64,000 bases of DNA from Yersinia rohdei ATCC 43380 (GCF_000173775.1 NZ_ACCD01000008.1:1-64000), one strand, 5' to 3'; positions 9,232 to 19,687 are shown, numbered from the stretch's first letter. Notes: generated by a model from the letters alone, not told the origin. Translations and numbers: made by a program.

Positions 9232-9408
9232 ATGAAGTGGGTGATCCCAATAATAGCCCTACTGTTAACATGTTATCTATTGTGGTTATTGGGTAAACTA
9301 TGGCGGCTGTCGCAACGTAGGTCACGATTGCGCAGCGCTACTGCGGCCAGACAACGAAAACATCTGCCCCCTAACCGGCCCGGTAAGCGAAAATATCGGA
9401 AGGAATGA
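9232..9408 (+). CDS. small putative membrane protein, 58 residues
   Basis: An ORF of 59 codons from ATG 9232, three bases after the yihI stop, to TGA 9406-9408, overlapping the hemN ribosome-binding region. The product starts MKWVIPIIALLLTCYLLW, one clear hydrophobic helix, followed by a strongly basic tail (RRSRLRSATAARQRK, KRKYRK). This suggests a single-pass inner-membrane protein with a positively charged cytoplasmic tail. No family or function recognised. Tight packing between yihI and hemN without gaps argues that it is translated. Confidence 0.6.
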   Translation: MKWVIPIIALLLTCYLLWLLGKLWRLSQRRSRLRSATAARQRKHLPPNRPGKRKYRKE

Positions 9409-9410
9409 AC

Positions 9411-10784
9411 ATGTCTGAGCACGCTATAGTTTGGGATCTGTCCCTCATTCAAAAATATAATTATTCAGGGCCGCGCTATACCTCATACCCTACAGCCCTT
9501 GAATTTAGTGAAGATTATAATGAATCTGCTTTTCAGCAGGCGGTAAAACGTTACCCACAGCGCCCTTTGTCGCTGTATGTGCATATCCCGTTTTGCCATA
9601 AGCTTTGCTATTTCTGCGGCTGTAATAAGCTAGTGACGCGCCAGCAACATAAAGCTGATGAATATCTGGCGGTGTTGGAAAAAGAGATCCGTCAGCGCGC
9701 GGCCTTGTTTGCTGGGCGTCAGGTCAGTCAGATGCATTGGGGCGGCGGTACGCCAACCTATCTGAATAAAACGCAAATTACTCATCTGATGAATCTATTG
9801 CGTGAGAATTTCGATTTTCTGCCCGGTGCGGAGCAGTCAATTGAAGTTGACCCGCGGGAAATTGAACTGGATGTTATTGATCATCTGCGTGCGGAAGGCT
9901 TTAACCGCCTAAGCATGGGGGTGCAGGATTTCAATAAAGAAGTGCAGCGGCTGGTTAACCGTGAGCAAGATGAAGATTTTATCTTTGCACTCATTGCCCG
10001 TGCCAAGGCTCTTGGTTTTAATTCCACCAATATTGATTTGATTTATGGTTTGCCGAAACAGACCCCAGAAAGCTTTGCTTTCACCCTCAAGCGGGTTGCT
10101 GAACTCAACCCAGATCGCCTGAGTGTCTTCAATTACGCTCATTTACCCACTCTGTTTGCGGCACAGCGTAAAATTAAAGACGCTGATTTACCCAGTGCTG
10201 AACAGCGGCTGGATATTTTGCAGCACACCATCAGTTTCTTAACTGAATCCGGCTACCAGTTTATTGGTATGGATCATTTTGCCCGACCAGATGATGAGCT
10301 CGCGATTGCGCAGCGCGCAGGCAAATTACATCGTAATTTCCAAGGTTACACCACCCAAGGTGAGAGCGATTTACTCGGTTTGGGGGTTTCTGCCATCAGC
10401 ATGTTAGGTGACAGCTATGCGCAGAACGAAAAAGATTTGAAGACGTATTATGCCGTGGTTGAACAACGTGGCAATGCACTGTGGCGTGGGCTGACCATGA
10501 CCGAAGATGATTGTTTGCGTCGCGACGTGATTAAAACACTGATTTGTAATTTCCAAATCAGTTACCAGCCGATTGAACAGCATTATGGTATTCGTTTTGC
10601 AGATTACTTTGCCGAGGATTTTGAGCTGCTGGCGCCTTTTGAGCAAGATGGGCTGGTGGAGCGGGATGACCAAAGTATTCGTGTGACGCCACGCGGGCGT
10701 TTACTCATTCGTAATATCTGTATGTGTTTCGATATTTATTTACGTAAACAGGCGCGTCGGCAGCAATTTTCTCGTGTGATTTAA
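9411..10784 (+). CDS. hemN: oxygen-independent coproporphyrinogen III oxidase HemN
   Basis: A radical-SAM enzyme that decarboxylates coproporphyrinogen III to protoporphyrinogen IX in anaerobic haem synthesis. The cluster-binding motif CHKLCYFCGC and the SAM-binding GGGTPTYL are visible. I chose ATG 9411, giving 457 residues as in E. coli, because GGAAGG lies seven bases upstream; an ATG at 9405 is too close to it. The small ORF upstream ends at 9408, so translation is probably coupled. Confidence 0.96.
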   Translation: MSEHAIVWDLSLIQKYNYSGPRYTSYPTALEFSEDYNESAFQQAVKRYPQRPLSLYVHIPFCHKLCYFCGCNKLVTRQQHKADEYLAVLEKEIRQRAALFAGRQVSQMHWGGGTPTYLNKTQITHLMNLLRENFDFLPGAEQSIEVDPREIELDVIDHLRAEGFNRLSMGVQDFNKEVQRLVNREQDEDFIFALIARAKALGFNSTNIDLIYGLPKQTPESFAFTLKRVAELNPDRLSVFNYAHLPTLFAAQRKIKDADLPSAEQRLDILQHTISFLTESGYQFIGMDHFARPDDELAIAQRAGKLHRNFQGYTTQGESDLLGLGVSAISMLGDSYAQNEKDLKTYYAVVEQRGNALWRGLTMTEDDCLRRDVIKTLICNFQISYQPIEQHYGIRFADYFAEDFELLAPFEQDGLVERDDQSIRVTPRGRLLIRNICMCFDIYLRKQARRQQFSRVI

Positions 10785-10785
10785 T

Positions 10786-10826
10786 AAAAAACCCGGCTGG
10801 AATGAAAACCGTGGCCGGGTTTTTTG
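10786..10826. terminator. bidirectional terminator between hemN and glnG
   Basis: AAAAAACCCGGC and GCCGGGTTTTTT arms surround a ~15-base loop. The A run on one side and T run on the other give a U tract in either direction, serving hemN and the glnALG operon. Confidence 0.85.
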
Positions 10827-10845
10827 CTGTTTGCCGAGCAGGCGC

Positions 10846-12258
10846 TTATTCCATTCCTAACTCTTTCAACTTACGCGTTAGTGTATTACGGCCCCAGCCC
10901 AACAGACGTGCAGCTTCCTGTTTATGGCCTTGAGTGTGGCGTAATGCGGTGGTTAACAGCGTGCGTTCCATTTCGGGTTGTGCTTCTGACAACAAGTCCT
11001 GATGGCCAGAACGTAGGGCGCGATCAGCCCACTGCGCCAGCAATGTTGCCCAGCTATCAGGTGCCCGCTGGCCGGATGCATCCGGAATATTGGTTTCAAA
11101 CAGCTCAGAAGGTAAATCCTGAATCAGCACTTCCTGCCCGGCGGCCATGACGGTCAGCCAGCGACAGGTGTTTTCCAGTTGGCGCACATTACCTTGCCAA
11201 GGCAGGCGAGTTAGCGCGACTTCCGTTTCAGGATGCAAATTCTTGGCTTCCACCCCCAACTCTTTAGCCGCCACTTGCAAGAAGTAGCGAGCTAAACGCG
11301 GAATATCTTCACGACGTTCGCGCAGCGGCGGTAAATGCACTCGAATCACATTCAGACGATGGAATAAATCCTCACGGAATTTGCCTTCCTGCACGCGCAT
11401 TTCAAGATTCTGGTGGGTGGCGGCAATAATGCGCACGTCCACTTTTACCGGGGCATATCCGCCAACGCGATAAAACTGCCCATCAGCCAACACGCGTAGC
11501 AGACGGGTTTGCACATCCAGCGGCATATCACCGATTTCATCTAAAAACAGAGTGCCGCCATCCGCTTGTTCAAAGCGGCCCTGACGCACTTGATTGGCAC
11601 CTGTAAAAGCCCCTTTTTCGTGGCCAAACAGCTCAGACTCAATTAAGTCTTTGGGAATGGCCGCCATATTCAGTGCGATAAAAGGCGCTTTGGCGCGAGG
11701 ACTATGGCGATGCAGCGCATGGGCCACCAATTCCTTACCGGTGCCCGATTCCCCATTAATAAGCACACTGATTGAGGATCGCGACAATCGGCCAATAATG
11801 CGGAAAACATCCTGCATGGCTGGCGCTTCGCCGATGATATCTGCGACTGGGTCACTGGCCGGTTGGGTTCGAGCCGGTTGCTGTTGCTCCTGATAATGGC
11901 TGATAGCCCGCTCAACTAGCGCGACGGCTTCGTCAATATCAAAAGGTTTCGGCAGATAATCAAACGCCCCTTGCTGATAGGCGCTAACTGCCGCGTCTAA
12001 ATCAGAATGCGCGGTCATTATGATGACCGGGAGCATGGGGTGGCGCTGTTTAATCTGTTTCAGCAGTGTTAATCCATCCATGCCAGGCATACGGATATCG
12101 GATAACAACACATCTGGAGTTTGCGTTGCCAATGCATCCAATACCTGATTGCCGCTGTCGAATGTGACACAGTTTAGGCCCGCTCCAGTCAGTGCGCGCT
12201 CAAGCACCCAGCGGATGGAGCTATCGTCATCGACGATCCAGACTATCCCTCGTTGCAT
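10846..12258 (-). CDS. glnG: nitrogen regulatory response regulator NtrC (GlnG)
   Basis: Activates sigma-54 promoters under nitrogen limitation. The 470-residue protein has a receiver domain with phospho-acceptor in [12 protein letters not shown], an AAA+ domain with Walker A GESGTGKE and the sigma-54-contacting GAFTGA loop, and a C-terminal Fis-type helix-turn-helix ([17 protein letters not shown]). The start [12 protein letters not shown] at 12258 matches the family; a longer reading frame extends upstream into glnL. The gap to glnL is seven bases. Confidence 0.96.
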   Translation of the reverse strand: MQRGIVWIVDDDSSIRWVLERALTGAGLNCVTFDSGNQVLDALATQTPDVLLSDIRMPGMDGLTLLKQIKQRHPMLPVIIMTAHSDLDAAVSAYQQGAFDYLPKPFDIDEAVALVERAISHYQEQQQPARTQPASDPVADIIGEAPAMQDVFRIIGRLSRSSISVLINGESGTGKELVAHALHRHSPRAKAPFIALNMAAIPKDLIESELFGHEKGAFTGANQVRQGRFEQADGGTLFLDEIGDMPLDVQTRLLRVLADGQFYRVGGYAPVKVDVRIIAATHQNLEMRVQEGKFREDLFHRLNVIRVHLPPLRERREDIPRLARYFLQVAAKELGVEAKNLHPETEVALTRLPWQGNVRQLENTCRWLTVMAAGQEVLIQDLPSELFETNIPDASGQRAPDSWATLLAQWADRALRSGHQDLLSEAQPEMERTLLTTALRHTQGHKQEAARLLGWGRNTLTRKLKELGME

Positions 12259-12265
12259 AGAAACC

Positions 12266-13315
12266 TCACTGGCGAATAGGCAGGTAAACCGAGAATTCGG
12301 TATGTCCCGGCCAACTGTTAAATTCAATTTTACCCGAATGCTGGTCGATAAGGTTACGGGCAATAGATAAGCCCAGCCCAGTCCCCCCTTCGCGACCACT
12401 TACCATCGGGTAGAACACGGTATCTTGCAATTGCGTCGGCACGCCGGGGCCATCGTCTTCAATATCAATTCGAGCCGCCAGACGGTAGCGCATGCCATGC
12501 AGTGTTATCTGAAATGCTGTACGGGTACGCAGCGTAATGGTGCCGCCAGCTTCACCCAAAGCTTGTAATGCATTGCGGGTGATATTAAGCATCACTTGTT
12601 CAATTTGGTCAGGATCATGCGCCAGCTCGGGTAGGCTGGGATCATAGTCACGGATTAACGTCACATTATCCGGTTTTTCTAGCGAAACTAACTGGCAAAC
12701 GCGTTCAGCAACCTGATGAATGCTTTGTGTAACATGTTGGCCGGGCCGCTGTGGGCCTAAAAGACGGTCAACCAAATTACGCAGACGGTCAGCTTGTTCG
12801 ATAATTACTTTGGTATATTCCAGCAATGCTGGATCAGGCAGCGCTTTTGACAACAATTGTGCCGCGCCACGTAAACCGCCTAATGGGTTCTTAATTTCGT
12901 GTGCTAATCCCCGCACTAAATCACGGGCTGCAACTTGCTGTGCATGCTGTAATTGCTCTTGGCTTAACCGACGTTGATTATCCATCGGTGCCATTTCCAG
13001 CAAGATAAAACCGTCCGGCAATGATTGTGCGGTCAGCGATAAAATATGCGCCCGACCATCGACCACTAATGTAACTTCGTTATCGGTAAAACCTTGTCCA
13101 GACGCCAGGCTTTCTCTCATCAGAACAATATTTAGAGAAAAATAGCCTAATAAATCGGGCAGCGGTGTACCAAAAAGTTTACGAGAGCTTTGCGCCAGAA
13201 GTTGCTGAGCAGCGGGATTGGCGTAATGAATAGCCAGAGTGTCATCTAATAGCAAAATGCTATTAATGAGAGAGTTGAGGATCTGCCCAGCATCGGGCAG
13301 CGTGCCTGTTGCCAT
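12266..13315 (-). CDS. glnL: nitrogen sensor histidine kinase/phosphatase NtrB (GlnL)
   Basis: Phosphorylates or dephosphorylates NtrC depending on PII. The 349-residue protein is soluble, with an N-terminal PAS domain (~residues 10-110), the phospho-acceptor histidine in [12 protein letters not shown], and ATPase motifs [17 protein letters not shown] and [11 protein letters not shown] chose the ATG at 13315 ([10 protein letters not shown]), which reproduces the E. coli length; another ATG is three bases upstream. AGGAG precedes them. An ERIC remnant and the glnA terminator separate it from glnA. Confidence 0.95.
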   Translation of the reverse strand: MATGTLPDAGQILNSLINSILLLDDTLAIHYANPAAQQLLAQSSRKLFGTPLPDLLGYFSLNIVLMRESLASGQGFTDNEVTLVVDGRAHILSLTAQSLPDGFILLEMAPMDNQRRLSQEQLQHAQQVAARDLVRGLAHEIKNPLGGLRGAAQLLSKALPDPALLEYTKVIIEQADRLRNLVDRLLGPQRPGQHVTQSIHQVAERVCQLVSLEKPDNVTLIRDYDPSLPELAHDPDQIEQVMLNITRNALQALGEAGGTITLRTRTAFQITLHGMRYRLAARIDIEDDGPGVPTQLQDTVFYPMVSGREGGTGLGLSIARNLIDQHSGKIEFNSWPGHTEFSVYLPIRQ

Positions 13316-13345
13316 CATGCAGACTCCTGCACACTGTTGGTGCAT

Positions 13346-13421
13346 TAATACCCTATCTAATTGAAATTACAGTGTATTGGTATCCTACCTGCAAATCCAG
13401 TGATGTTGGGTATATCCTAAT
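13346..13421. repeat. short ERIC-like remnant between glnA and glnL
   Basis: About 75 bp beginning AATACCCTATCTAATTGAAAT and ending CAGTGATGTTGGGTATATCC. Its ends resemble those of the longer element at 33599-33732, while the central part is missing. This fits the shortened ERIC class known in Yersinia. Confidence 0.5.
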
Positions 13422-13473
13422 GTGTTCAGCCGCAGCGAAATCAGAAGGAATTGTGGCAAAAATGAAAAGTGGA

Positions 13474-13498
13474 GAAAAAAGCCCATCGTGAGATGGGC
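13474..13498 (-). terminator. glnA terminator (upstream of glnL)
   Basis: GCCCATC / GATGGGC stem with a GTGA loop and, on the minus strand, a run of six U. It follows the glnA stop by about 40 bp. As in E. coli, it would reduce but not abolish transcription into glnLG, and the glnA 3' UTR could be released as a small RNA. Confidence 0.82.
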
Positions 13499-13537
13499 CA
13501 AAAGTTTCCACGGCAACAAAAAAACGGCTAATTAAAA

Positions 13538-14947
13538 TTAAACGCTGTAATACAGTTCAAACTCGACTGGGTGCGGAGTCATACGCACGCGGTCCATTTC
13601 TTCTTTACGCAGGTCGATGTAAGCATCGATAGCATCGTCAGTGAACACGCCACCACGGGTCAGGAACTCGCGGTCTTCGCTCAGAGCAACCAATGCTTCG
13701 TCCAGAGAACCTGCAACTTTTGGAATCTCTGCTTCTTCTTCCGGTGGCAAGTCATACAGGTTTTTGTCCATCGCATCACCTGGGTGAATCTTGTTGATAA
13801 CGCCATCAAGGCCGGCCATCAGCAATGCTGCGAAGCACAGGTATGGGTTAGCCGCTGGATCCGGGAAGCGCGCTTCAATACGACGGGCTTTCGGGCTGGC
13901 AACTACTGGAATACGGATAGAAGCTGAACGGTTACGAGCAGAGTATGCCAGCATGACCGGTGCTTCGTAGCCTGGGACTAAACGCTTGTAGGAGTTAGTC
14001 GTTGGGTTTGCCAAGGCGTTAATCGCTTTTGCATGCTTGATGATGCCGCCAATGTAGAACAGCGCCATTTCAGACAGGCCAGCGTATTTGTCACCTGCGA
14101 ACAGGTTAGTCCCGTTTTTGGACAAGGACATATGGCAGTGCATGCCAGAACCGTTATCACCAAACATAGGTTTTGGCATAAAGGTTGCGGTCTTACCGAA
14201 GGCGTGTGCCACGTTATGCACGACATATTTGTAAATCTGAATTTCGTCAGCTTTCTTGGTCATAGTATTGAAGCGGGTAGCCACTTCGTTCTGGCCTGCT
14301 GTTGCAACTTCATGGTGATGCGCTTCAACTACCAGGCCCATTTCTTCCATGGTCAAACACATGGTAGAACGCAGATCCTGTGAAGAGTCGACAGGAGGAA
14401 CCGGGAAGTAACCGCCTTTTACTGCAGGGCGGTGGCCTTTGTTGCCGCCATCGTATTTGGTGCTGGAGTTCCAGGCGCCTTCGATATCATCGATAGAGAC
14501 ATGGGAGCCGCGGATGCTGCTACCAAAACGTACGTCGTCAAACAGGAAGAATTCTGGCTCAGGCCCGAACAGCACGGTATCTGCAATGCCAGAAGATCTC
14601 AGGAAGTCTTCAGCACGTTTAGAGATAGAACGTGGGTCGCGGTCATAACCTTGCATGGTGCCTGGCTCGAGGATGTCACAACGGATAATCAGTGTTGAGT
14701 CTTCGAAGAACGGATCCATAACAGCAGTGCTGGCGTCTGGCATCAGTACCATGTCGGATTCGTTAATGCCTTTCCAGCCACCAATCGAGGAGCCATCAAA
14801 CATTTTGCCTTCTTCGAAGAAGTCAGCGTTGACCTGATGAGCAGGAATCGTGATGTGCTGTTCTTTTCCTTTAGTATCGGTGAAACGCAAATCAACGAAT
14901 TTCACTTCGTGCTCATTCAGCATCGTCAAAACATGTTCAGCGGACAT
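13538..14947 (-). CDS. glnA: glutamine synthetase
   Basis: Makes glutamine from glutamate, ammonia and ATP; a dodecameric type I enzyme. The 469-residue product starts [12 protein letters not shown] at 14947, with GGGAGAT as ribosome-binding site. An in-frame upstream ATG at 14971 is not needed. Active-site segments [22 protein letters not shown] and NRSASIRIP are seen. The adenylylation tyrosine lies in [11 protein letters not shown], so the enzyme should be controlled by GlnE. Head of the glnA-glnL-glnG operon. Confidence 0.97.
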   Translation of the reverse strand: MSAEHVLTMLNEHEVKFVDLRFTDTKGKEQHITIPAHQVNADFFEEGKMFDGSSIGGWKGINESDMVLMPDASTAVMDPFFEDSTLIIRCDILEPGTMQGYDRDPRSISKRAEDFLRSSGIADTVLFGPEPEFFLFDDVRFGSSIRGSHVSIDDIEGAWNSSTKYDGGNKGHRPAVKGGYFPVPPVDSSQDLRSTMCLTMEEMGLVVEAHHHEVATAGQNEVATRFNTMTKKADEIQIYKYVVHNVAHAFGKTATFMPKPMFGDNGSGMHCHMSLSKNGTNLFAGDKYAGLSEMALFYIGGIIKHAKAINALANPTTNSYKRLVPGYEAPVMLAYSARNRSASIRIPVVASPKARRIEARFPDPAANPYLCFAALLMAGLDGVINKIHPGDAMDKNLYDLPPEEEAEIPKVAGSLDEALVALSEDREFLTRGGVFTDDAIDAYIDLRKEEMDRVRMTPHPVEFELYYSV

Positions 14948-15169
14948 ACTTATATCTCCCGGATTTGTCATAGTCGTCGTCGTGGAACGATTACCGTATA
15001 TTACTGAGGTTTATGGTGTTCTGGCATTGTTGCCGGTAAAAATTTCTTATTTCAACAACCTGTGGCGTTAAAAACCTTTTTACCTGCAATAGTGCTCTAC
15101 TCAAAACAGCAAACTTGTGACTTTTTATTTCGTACTGTTATTCGTGCTGGCGATTCATGCTAAAATACA

Positions 15170-15187
15170 TTGCGAAATCTATGCCAA
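15170..15187 (-). promoter_or_regulatory. sigma-54 promoter of glnA (glnAp2)
   Basis: On the minus strand the sequence reads TTGGCATAGATTTCGCAA, with GG (-24) and GC (-12) separated by exactly ten bases and nearly the same as E. coli glnAp2. The expected start is near 15160, leaving a ~210-nt leader. Confidence 0.88.
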
Positions 15188-15259
15188 CTTTCCAAACCCC
15201 CCATTTATGCCATATCATAGGGGTCTGCTGATATTCAGTATGCACCAGGATAGTTATAT

Positions 15260-15276
15260 TGCACTATTTTGGTGCT
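15260..15276. promoter_or_regulatory. NtrC binding site 1 (glnA enhancer)
   Basis: TGCACTATTTTGGTGCT fits the NtrC palindrome GCAC-N7-GTGC. Its centre is about 108 bp upstream of the predicted sigma-54 start, the same spacing as in E. coli. Confidence 0.85.
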
Positions 15277-15291
15277 TCATTTGCGCCGTTG

Positions 15292-15308
15292 AGCACTGTA
15301 TTGGTGCA
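15292..15308. promoter_or_regulatory. NtrC binding site 2 (glnA enhancer)
   Basis: AGCACTGTATTGGTGCA, again GCAC-N7-GTGC, centred about 140 bp upstream of the sigma-54 start. It lies 32 bp (three helical turns) from site 1, which favours cooperative NtrC binding. Confidence 0.85.
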
Positions 15309-15397
15309 AAAAGGGGCCGAAAGGCTATTTTTGCACCGTGAATGGGATCACAAACTAGCCGCCGTTAGGTTGTTTATAAGAGAATTTTGTGATCTTG

Positions 15398-15426
15398 TTT
15401 AGTCCCTCGCTTATTACGTGTACAAT
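15398..15426 (+). promoter_or_regulatory. possible typA promoter
   Basis: TACAAT at 15421-15426 is a good -10. The -35 is poor: TTTAGT at 17-bp spacing, or TTGTTT at 20 bp. It lies 37 bp before the typA GTG. Confidence 0.35.
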
Positions 15427-15462
15427 AGCGCGCTATTTCTAAATGCCTGAGGCAAAAAAGCT

Positions 15463-17286
15463 GTGATCGAGAATCTGCGTAACATCGCCATTATTGCGCA
15501 CGTTGACCATGGGAAAACTACCCTGGTTGATAAGTTGCTACAACAATCTGGTACTTTCGGTGAACGTACTGAAGCAACTGAACGTGTAATGGACTCCAAC
15601 GATTTGGAGAAAGAGCGTGGGATAACCATCCTCGCGAAAAATACCGCCATTAATTGGAAAGACTACCGCATCAACATCGTGGATACCCCAGGACACGCCG
15701 ATTTCGGCGGTGAGGTTGAGCGTGTAATGTCTATGGTTGACTCTGTGCTGCTGGTCGTCGACGCAATGGATGGCCCGATGCCGCAGACCCGTTTCGTGAC
15801 CAAAAAAGCGTTTGCTCATGGTCTGAAACCAATCGTGGTTATCAACAAAGTTGACCGTCCTGGCGCACGCCCTGACTGGGTTGTTGATCAGGTATTCGAC
15901 CTGTTCGTAAACCTGGATGCAACTGACGAACAACTGGACTTCCCTATCATTTATGCATCTGCATTGATGGGTATTGCCGGTGAAGACCACAATGATATGG
16001 CGGCAGACATGACCCCGCTGTATCAAGCAATTATTGACCATGTGCCTGCGCCAGACGTAGACAGCACTGGCCCGCTGCAGATGCAAATCTCCCAGCTGGA
16101 TTACAACAACTATGTAGGTGTTATCGGTATCGGTCGCATCAAACGTGGTGTTGTTAAACCTAACCAGCAAGTGACTATCATCGACAGCGAAGGTAAGACC
16201 CGCAACGGTAAAGTCGGTAAAGTACTGGGCCATATGGGTCTGGAACGTATCGAAACTACACTGGCTGAAGCTGGCGACATCGTGGCTATCACTGGTCTGG
16301 GCGAGTTGAACATCTCTGACACTATCTGTGACGTAAATGCTGTTGAAGCATTGCCAGCACTGTCAGTTGATGAACCAACCGTTACCATGTATTTCTGCGT
16401 TAACACCTCTCCGTTCTGTGGTAAAGAAGGTAAGTATGTGACTTCACGTCAGATTCTTGACCGTCTGAACAAAGAACTGATTCATAACGTAGCACTGCGT
16501 GTTGAAGAAACTGAAGATGCTGATGCATTCCGCGTATCAGGCCGTGGTGAACTTCACCTGTCGGTTCTGATCGAAAACATGCGTCGCGAAGGTTTCGAAC
16601 TGGCTGTATCTCGTCCTAAAGTTATCAACCGTATTATCGACGGTCGCAATCAAGAACCATTTGAAAGCGTAACTTTGGATATCGAAGAACAGCACCAGGG
16701 CGCAGTAATGCAAGCCATGGGTGAGCGTAAAGGCGACGTGAAGGACATGGTTCCAGACGGCAAAGGTCGTATTCGCCTGGATTATATGATCCCAAGCCGT
16801 GGTCTGATTGGCTTCCGTACAGAATTCATGACTATGACTTCTGGTACAGGCCTGCTGTACTCCACATTCAGTCACTATGATGATGTGCGTCCAGGTGAGA
16901 TCGGCCAACGTCAAAATGGCGTATTGATCTCCAATGGTCAGGGTAAAGCTGTAGCGTTCGCCTTGTTCAAACTGCAAGACCGCGGCAAGTTGTTCATCGG
17001 TCATGGTACTGAAGTGTATGAAGGCCAGATTATCGGTATTCACTCACGTTCTAACGACCTGACTGTAAACTGCTTGACTGGTAAGCAATTGACCAACATG
17101 CGTGCATCAGGTACTGACGAAGCAACCACCCTGGTTCCTTTCCTGAAGAAAACTCTGGAACAGGCTCTGGAATTCATCGATGATGATGAATTGGTTGAAG
17201 TTACCCCGCAATCGATCCGTATCCGTAAACGTCATTTGACGGAAAACGATCGTAAGCGTGCAGGTCGTGGTCCTAAAGAAGGTTAA
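15463..17286 (+). CDS. typA: translational GTPase TypA/BipA
   Basis: A ribosome-associated GTPase of the EF-G family, needed at low temperature and under stress, with a role in large-subunit assembly. The 607-residue protein begins with a GTG codon, as in other enterobacteria. It shows G1 [10 protein letters not shown]3 [11 protein letters not shown] and G4 NKVDRPGA, then the EF-G-like domains and the BipA-specific C-terminus ending RAGRGPKEG. It is divergent from glnA. Confidence 0.97.
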   Translation: MIENLRNIAIIAHVDHGKTTLVDKLLQQSGTFGERTEATERVMDSNDLEKERGITILAKNTAINWKDYRINIVDTPGHADFGGEVERVMSMVDSVLLVVDAMDGPMPQTRFVTKKAFAHGLKPIVVINKVDRPGARPDWVVDQVFDLFVNLDATDEQLDFPIIYASALMGIAGEDHNDMAADMTPLYQAIIDHVPAPDVDSTGPLQMQISQLDYNNYVGVIGIGRIKRGVVKPNQQVTIIDSEGKTRNGKVGKVLGHMGLERIETTLAEAGDIVAITGLGELNISDTICDVNAVEALPALSVDEPTVTMYFCVNTSPFCGKEGKYVTSRQILDRLNKELIHNVALRVEETEDADAFRVSGRGELHLSVLIENMRREGFELAVSRPKVINRIIDGRNQEPFESVTLDIEEQHQGAVMQAMGERKGDVKDMVPDGKGRIRLDYMIPSRGLIGFRTEFMTMTSGTGLLYSTFSHYDDVRPGEIGQRQNGVLISNGQGKAVAFALFKLQDRGKLFIGHGTEVYEGQIIGIHSRSNDLTVNCLTGKQLTNMRASGTDEATTLVPFLKKTLEQALEFIDDDELVEVTPQSIRIRKRHLTENDRKRAGRGPKEG

Positions 17287-17307
17287 TTCTTCTTTGTTCT
17301 GCTGATA

Positions 17308-17338
17308 CTTAGGGCGCTCAAGGCGCCCTGAGTTCTTT
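17308..17338 (+). terminator. typA terminator
   Basis: AGGGCGC / GCGCCCT stem with a five-base loop, followed by a broken T-rich tail (GAGTTCTTTAT). Confidence 0.6.
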
Positions 17339-17344
17339 ATCCCC

Positions 17345-17478
17345 CCCAATCCTCTGCGTCCTTGAAGCTGCAACTGTGTTAGCTGCGCTCACTCACCCAA
17401 ATCACTTACATGTGTAAGCTCATTGGGACTCATTCACTGGCTGCCTTGCTGCAACTCCAATGCCTTTGAGGATGATTT
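17345..17478 (+). repeat. ERIC element
   Basis: About 130 bp with the recognisable core CTTGAAGCTGCAAC, CACTCACCCAAATCACTTAC, GTAAGCTCATTGGGA and TTGCTGCAACTCCAAT. This is the full-length Yersinia form. It fills most of the typA-yihX gap and could form a long imperfect hairpin in any read-through transcript. Confidence 0.82.
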
Positions 17479-17613
17479 TTGCCAGATTGAAGCGGTTAAA
17501 TTTCCCTCGGTAAAATTATTTTTTCTGACCAACCCCTCCTTTTGCTTCCTCTCGCTGTTCAGTTTTCTTTTTTCCCGTTACAGTAAAACTCACCATCTAA
17601 TTGGGAGAGCGCT

Positions 17614-18201
17614 ATGCTGTATATCTTTGATCTAGGGAATGTGATTGTTGATATCGACTTCAAACGAGTATTGGGTGTTTGGAGTAAATTAAGCAGTGTG
17701 CCTTTGGCAACATTGAGTGAGCGCTTTAGCATGGGAGAGGTCTTCCAGCAACATGAGCGCGGTGAAATCAGCGATGAAGACTTTGCGCATCAACTCAGTG
17801 ATGAGATGGGGTTATCTTTGAGTTTTGAACAGTTTGCCGAAGGTTGGCAGGCGGTATTTGTTGCATTGCGCCCGGAAGTTATCACCATAATGAAACGGTT
17901 ACGTGAGGAAGGCCATCGAGTCGTGGTACTCTCCAATACTAACCGGCTGCATTGTAATCACTGGCCACAACATTACCCAGAAGTTGCCGCTGCGGCTGAC
18001 CATATGTATTTGTCCCAAGATTTGGGAATGCGCAAGCCGGAAGCCAGAATTTATCAACATGTACTGAGTGCGGAAAACATTCCGGCAGAACAGGCCGTGT
18101 TCTTTGATGACGTTGAAGCCAATATTGTTGCGGCCCGAATTGAGGGCATTACCGCCATTCATGTCACAGACCGAAAGGTTATTCCTGCTTATTTTTCCTG
18201 A
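17614..18201 (+). CDS. yihX: glucose-1-phosphatase YihX (HAD superfamily)
   Basis: A HAD-type hydrolase; E. coli YihX dephosphorylates alpha-D-glucose 1-phosphate. The 195-residue protein shows motif I as FDLGNVIVDID (a D-x-G variant usual for this subfamily), motif II VVLSNTN, motif III GMRKPEARIY and motif IV FFDDVEANI. The E. coli sulfoquinovose cluster that separates typA from yihX is absent; here only the ERIC element lies between. Confidence 0.92.
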   Translation: MLYIFDLGNVIVDIDFKRVLGVWSKLSSVPLATLSERFSMGEVFQQHERGEISDEDFAHQLSDEMGLSLSFEQFAEGWQAVFVALRPEVITIMKRLREEGHRVVVLSNTNRLHCNHWPQHYPEVAAAADHMYLSQDLGMRKPEARIYQHVLSAENIPAEQAVFFDDVEANIVAARIEGITAIHVTDRKVIPAYFS

Positions 18202-18286
18202 TTCTTTCTTGCTCAAATCATTAATGGGTTAGCCTTAGCGTTGCTAACCCTAATCACGCTGGCTTCGTGTTGACTGAGAGGCGAAC

Positions 18287-19171
18287 ATGGCGAGTTTTTT
18301 ACGTTTTCATTTATCTCCACGGTTTAGGCCCTGTCTCACTTTTGGGCGCATGTTATATACCCGAATTGATAAAGACGGGTTAACAATGCTGGCTGGGCAT
18401 TTAGCATATGTATCGTTGCTTTCTCTGGTGCCCTTGATAACTGTGATTTTTGCTCTGTTCGCGGCATTTCCAACCTTTTCTGATATCAGCATCAAATTAA
18501 AAGCCTTCATATTTGCCAATTTTATGCCAGCGACTGGCGATATTATCCAAAACTATCTCGAGCAGTTTGTCGAGAATTCCAATCGGATGACTGTGGTGGG
18601 CACCTGTGGTTTGATTGTCACCGCACTATTGCTGATTTACTCTGTGGACTCAGTTCTTAATATTATTTGGCGCAGTAAAACCCAGCGCTCACTGGTATTT
18701 TCATTTGCAGTCTATTGGATGGTGCTGACATTGGGGCCCATTCTGGTGGGAGCCAGCATGGTTATCAGCTCCTATCTGCTCTCATTACAGTGGCTGGCAA
18801 ACGCCCAAGTAGACAGCATGATTGATGAATTATTACGGCTATTTCCATTGCTGATATCTTGGGTCTCGTTTTGGTTATTGTACATGGTGGTGCCCACGGC
18901 AAGAGTGCCGGCCAAAGATGCAGTTATCGGCGCACTGGTCGCCGCATTGTTTTTTGAGCTAGGTAAGAAAGGGTTCACGATGTATATCACCCTGTTTCCT
19001 TCTTATCAGTTGATCTACGGGGTGCTGGCTGTTATCCCCATTTTATTCCTTTGGGTCTACTGGAGTTGGTGCATTGTTTTGCTGGGGGCTGAGATTACGG
19101 TCACCTTGGGCGAATATCGTGCACAGCGCCATACACCCAGCGCTAAGGAAAGCCAGAGTCAGGAGATGTAA
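18287..19171 (+). CDS. yihY: inner-membrane protein YihY, BrkB family
   Basis: A 294-residue polytopic membrane protein with about six hydrophobic segments and the family blocks [14 protein letters not shown] and [21 protein letters not shown]. The E. coli gene was once called rbn (RNase BN), but that activity belongs to another gene. The true function of the BrkB family is not settled; some members are linked to serum resistance or transport. dtd starts six bases after its stop. Confidence 0.9.
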   Translation: MASFLRFHLSPRFRPCLTFGRMLYTRIDKDGLTMLAGHLAYVSLLSLVPLITVIFALFAAFPTFSDISIKLKAFIFANFMPATGDIIQNYLEQFVENSNRMTVVGTCGLIVTALLLIYSVDSVLNIIWRSKTQRSLVFSFAVYWMVLTLGPILVGASMVISSYLLSLQWLANAQVDSMIDELLRLFPLLISWVSFWLLYMVVPTARVPAKDAVIGALVAALFFELGKKGFTMYITLFPSYQLIYGVLAVIPILFLWVYWSWCIVLLGAEITVTLGEYRAQRHTPSAKESQSQEM

Positions 19172-19177
19172 GGCATT

Positions 19178-19615
19178 ATGATTGCGTTGATTCAACGGGC
19201 GCTGAGCGCCAATGTGGTAGTTGATGGGAATGTTGTTGGCGAGATTGGCCCTGGGTTGTTGATATTACTCGGTGTTGAACAAGAGGATACCGAGCAAAAA
19301 GCCCAACGTTTATGTGACAAAGTTCTGGGATACCGGATTTTTGGCGATGAAAACGACAAAATGAATCTCAATGTGCAACAGGTTGGGGGCAGTGTGCTGG
19401 TGGTTTCACAATTTACACTGGTTGCTGATACCCAAAAAGGCATGAGACCGAGTTTTTCCCGTGGGGCGGTACCCGCAGAAGCGGATCGGCTTTATCAGTA
19501 TTTTGTTGCCCTGTGTCGTGAGCGTGGTGTAAAAACTGAAACGGGACTTTTTGCAGCAGAGATGAAAGTCAGTCTGGTAAACGATGGCCCGGTGACATTT
19601 TGGTTGCAGGTCTAG
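19178..19615 (+). CDS. dtd: D-aminoacyl-tRNA deacylase
   Basis: Hydrolyses D-amino acids wrongly attached to tRNA. The 145-residue protein shows the two signatures that form the active site at the dimer interface: SQFTLVAD in the middle and [11 protein letters not shown] at the C-terminus (the Gly-cisPro motif). It is coupled to yihY, and fabY follows after 72 bp, as in E. coli. Confidence 0.95.
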   Translation: MIALIQRALSANVVVDGNVVGEIGPGLLILLGVEQEDTEQKAQRLCDKVLGYRIFGDENDKMNLNVQQVGGSVLVVSQFTLVADTQKGMRPSFSRGAVPAEADRLYQYFVALCRERGVKTETGLFAAEMKVSLVNDGPVTFWLQV

Positions 19616-19687
19616 CTGAAGAATATTGCCTCAAATTGAGGGCTATGCCATAGATTTTATTGATGATTTTAAAGAGAGAATTCCCCT

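Noticed and set aside
15117-15341. 74-codon frame in the glnA-typA gap
   Set aside because: It overlaps the sigma-54 promoter and both NtrC sites, so the region is regulatory DNA.
15538-16233. 231-codon minus-strand frame inside typA
   Set aside because: Antisense shadow of a highly conserved GTPase gene, with no ribosome-binding site or recognisable motif.
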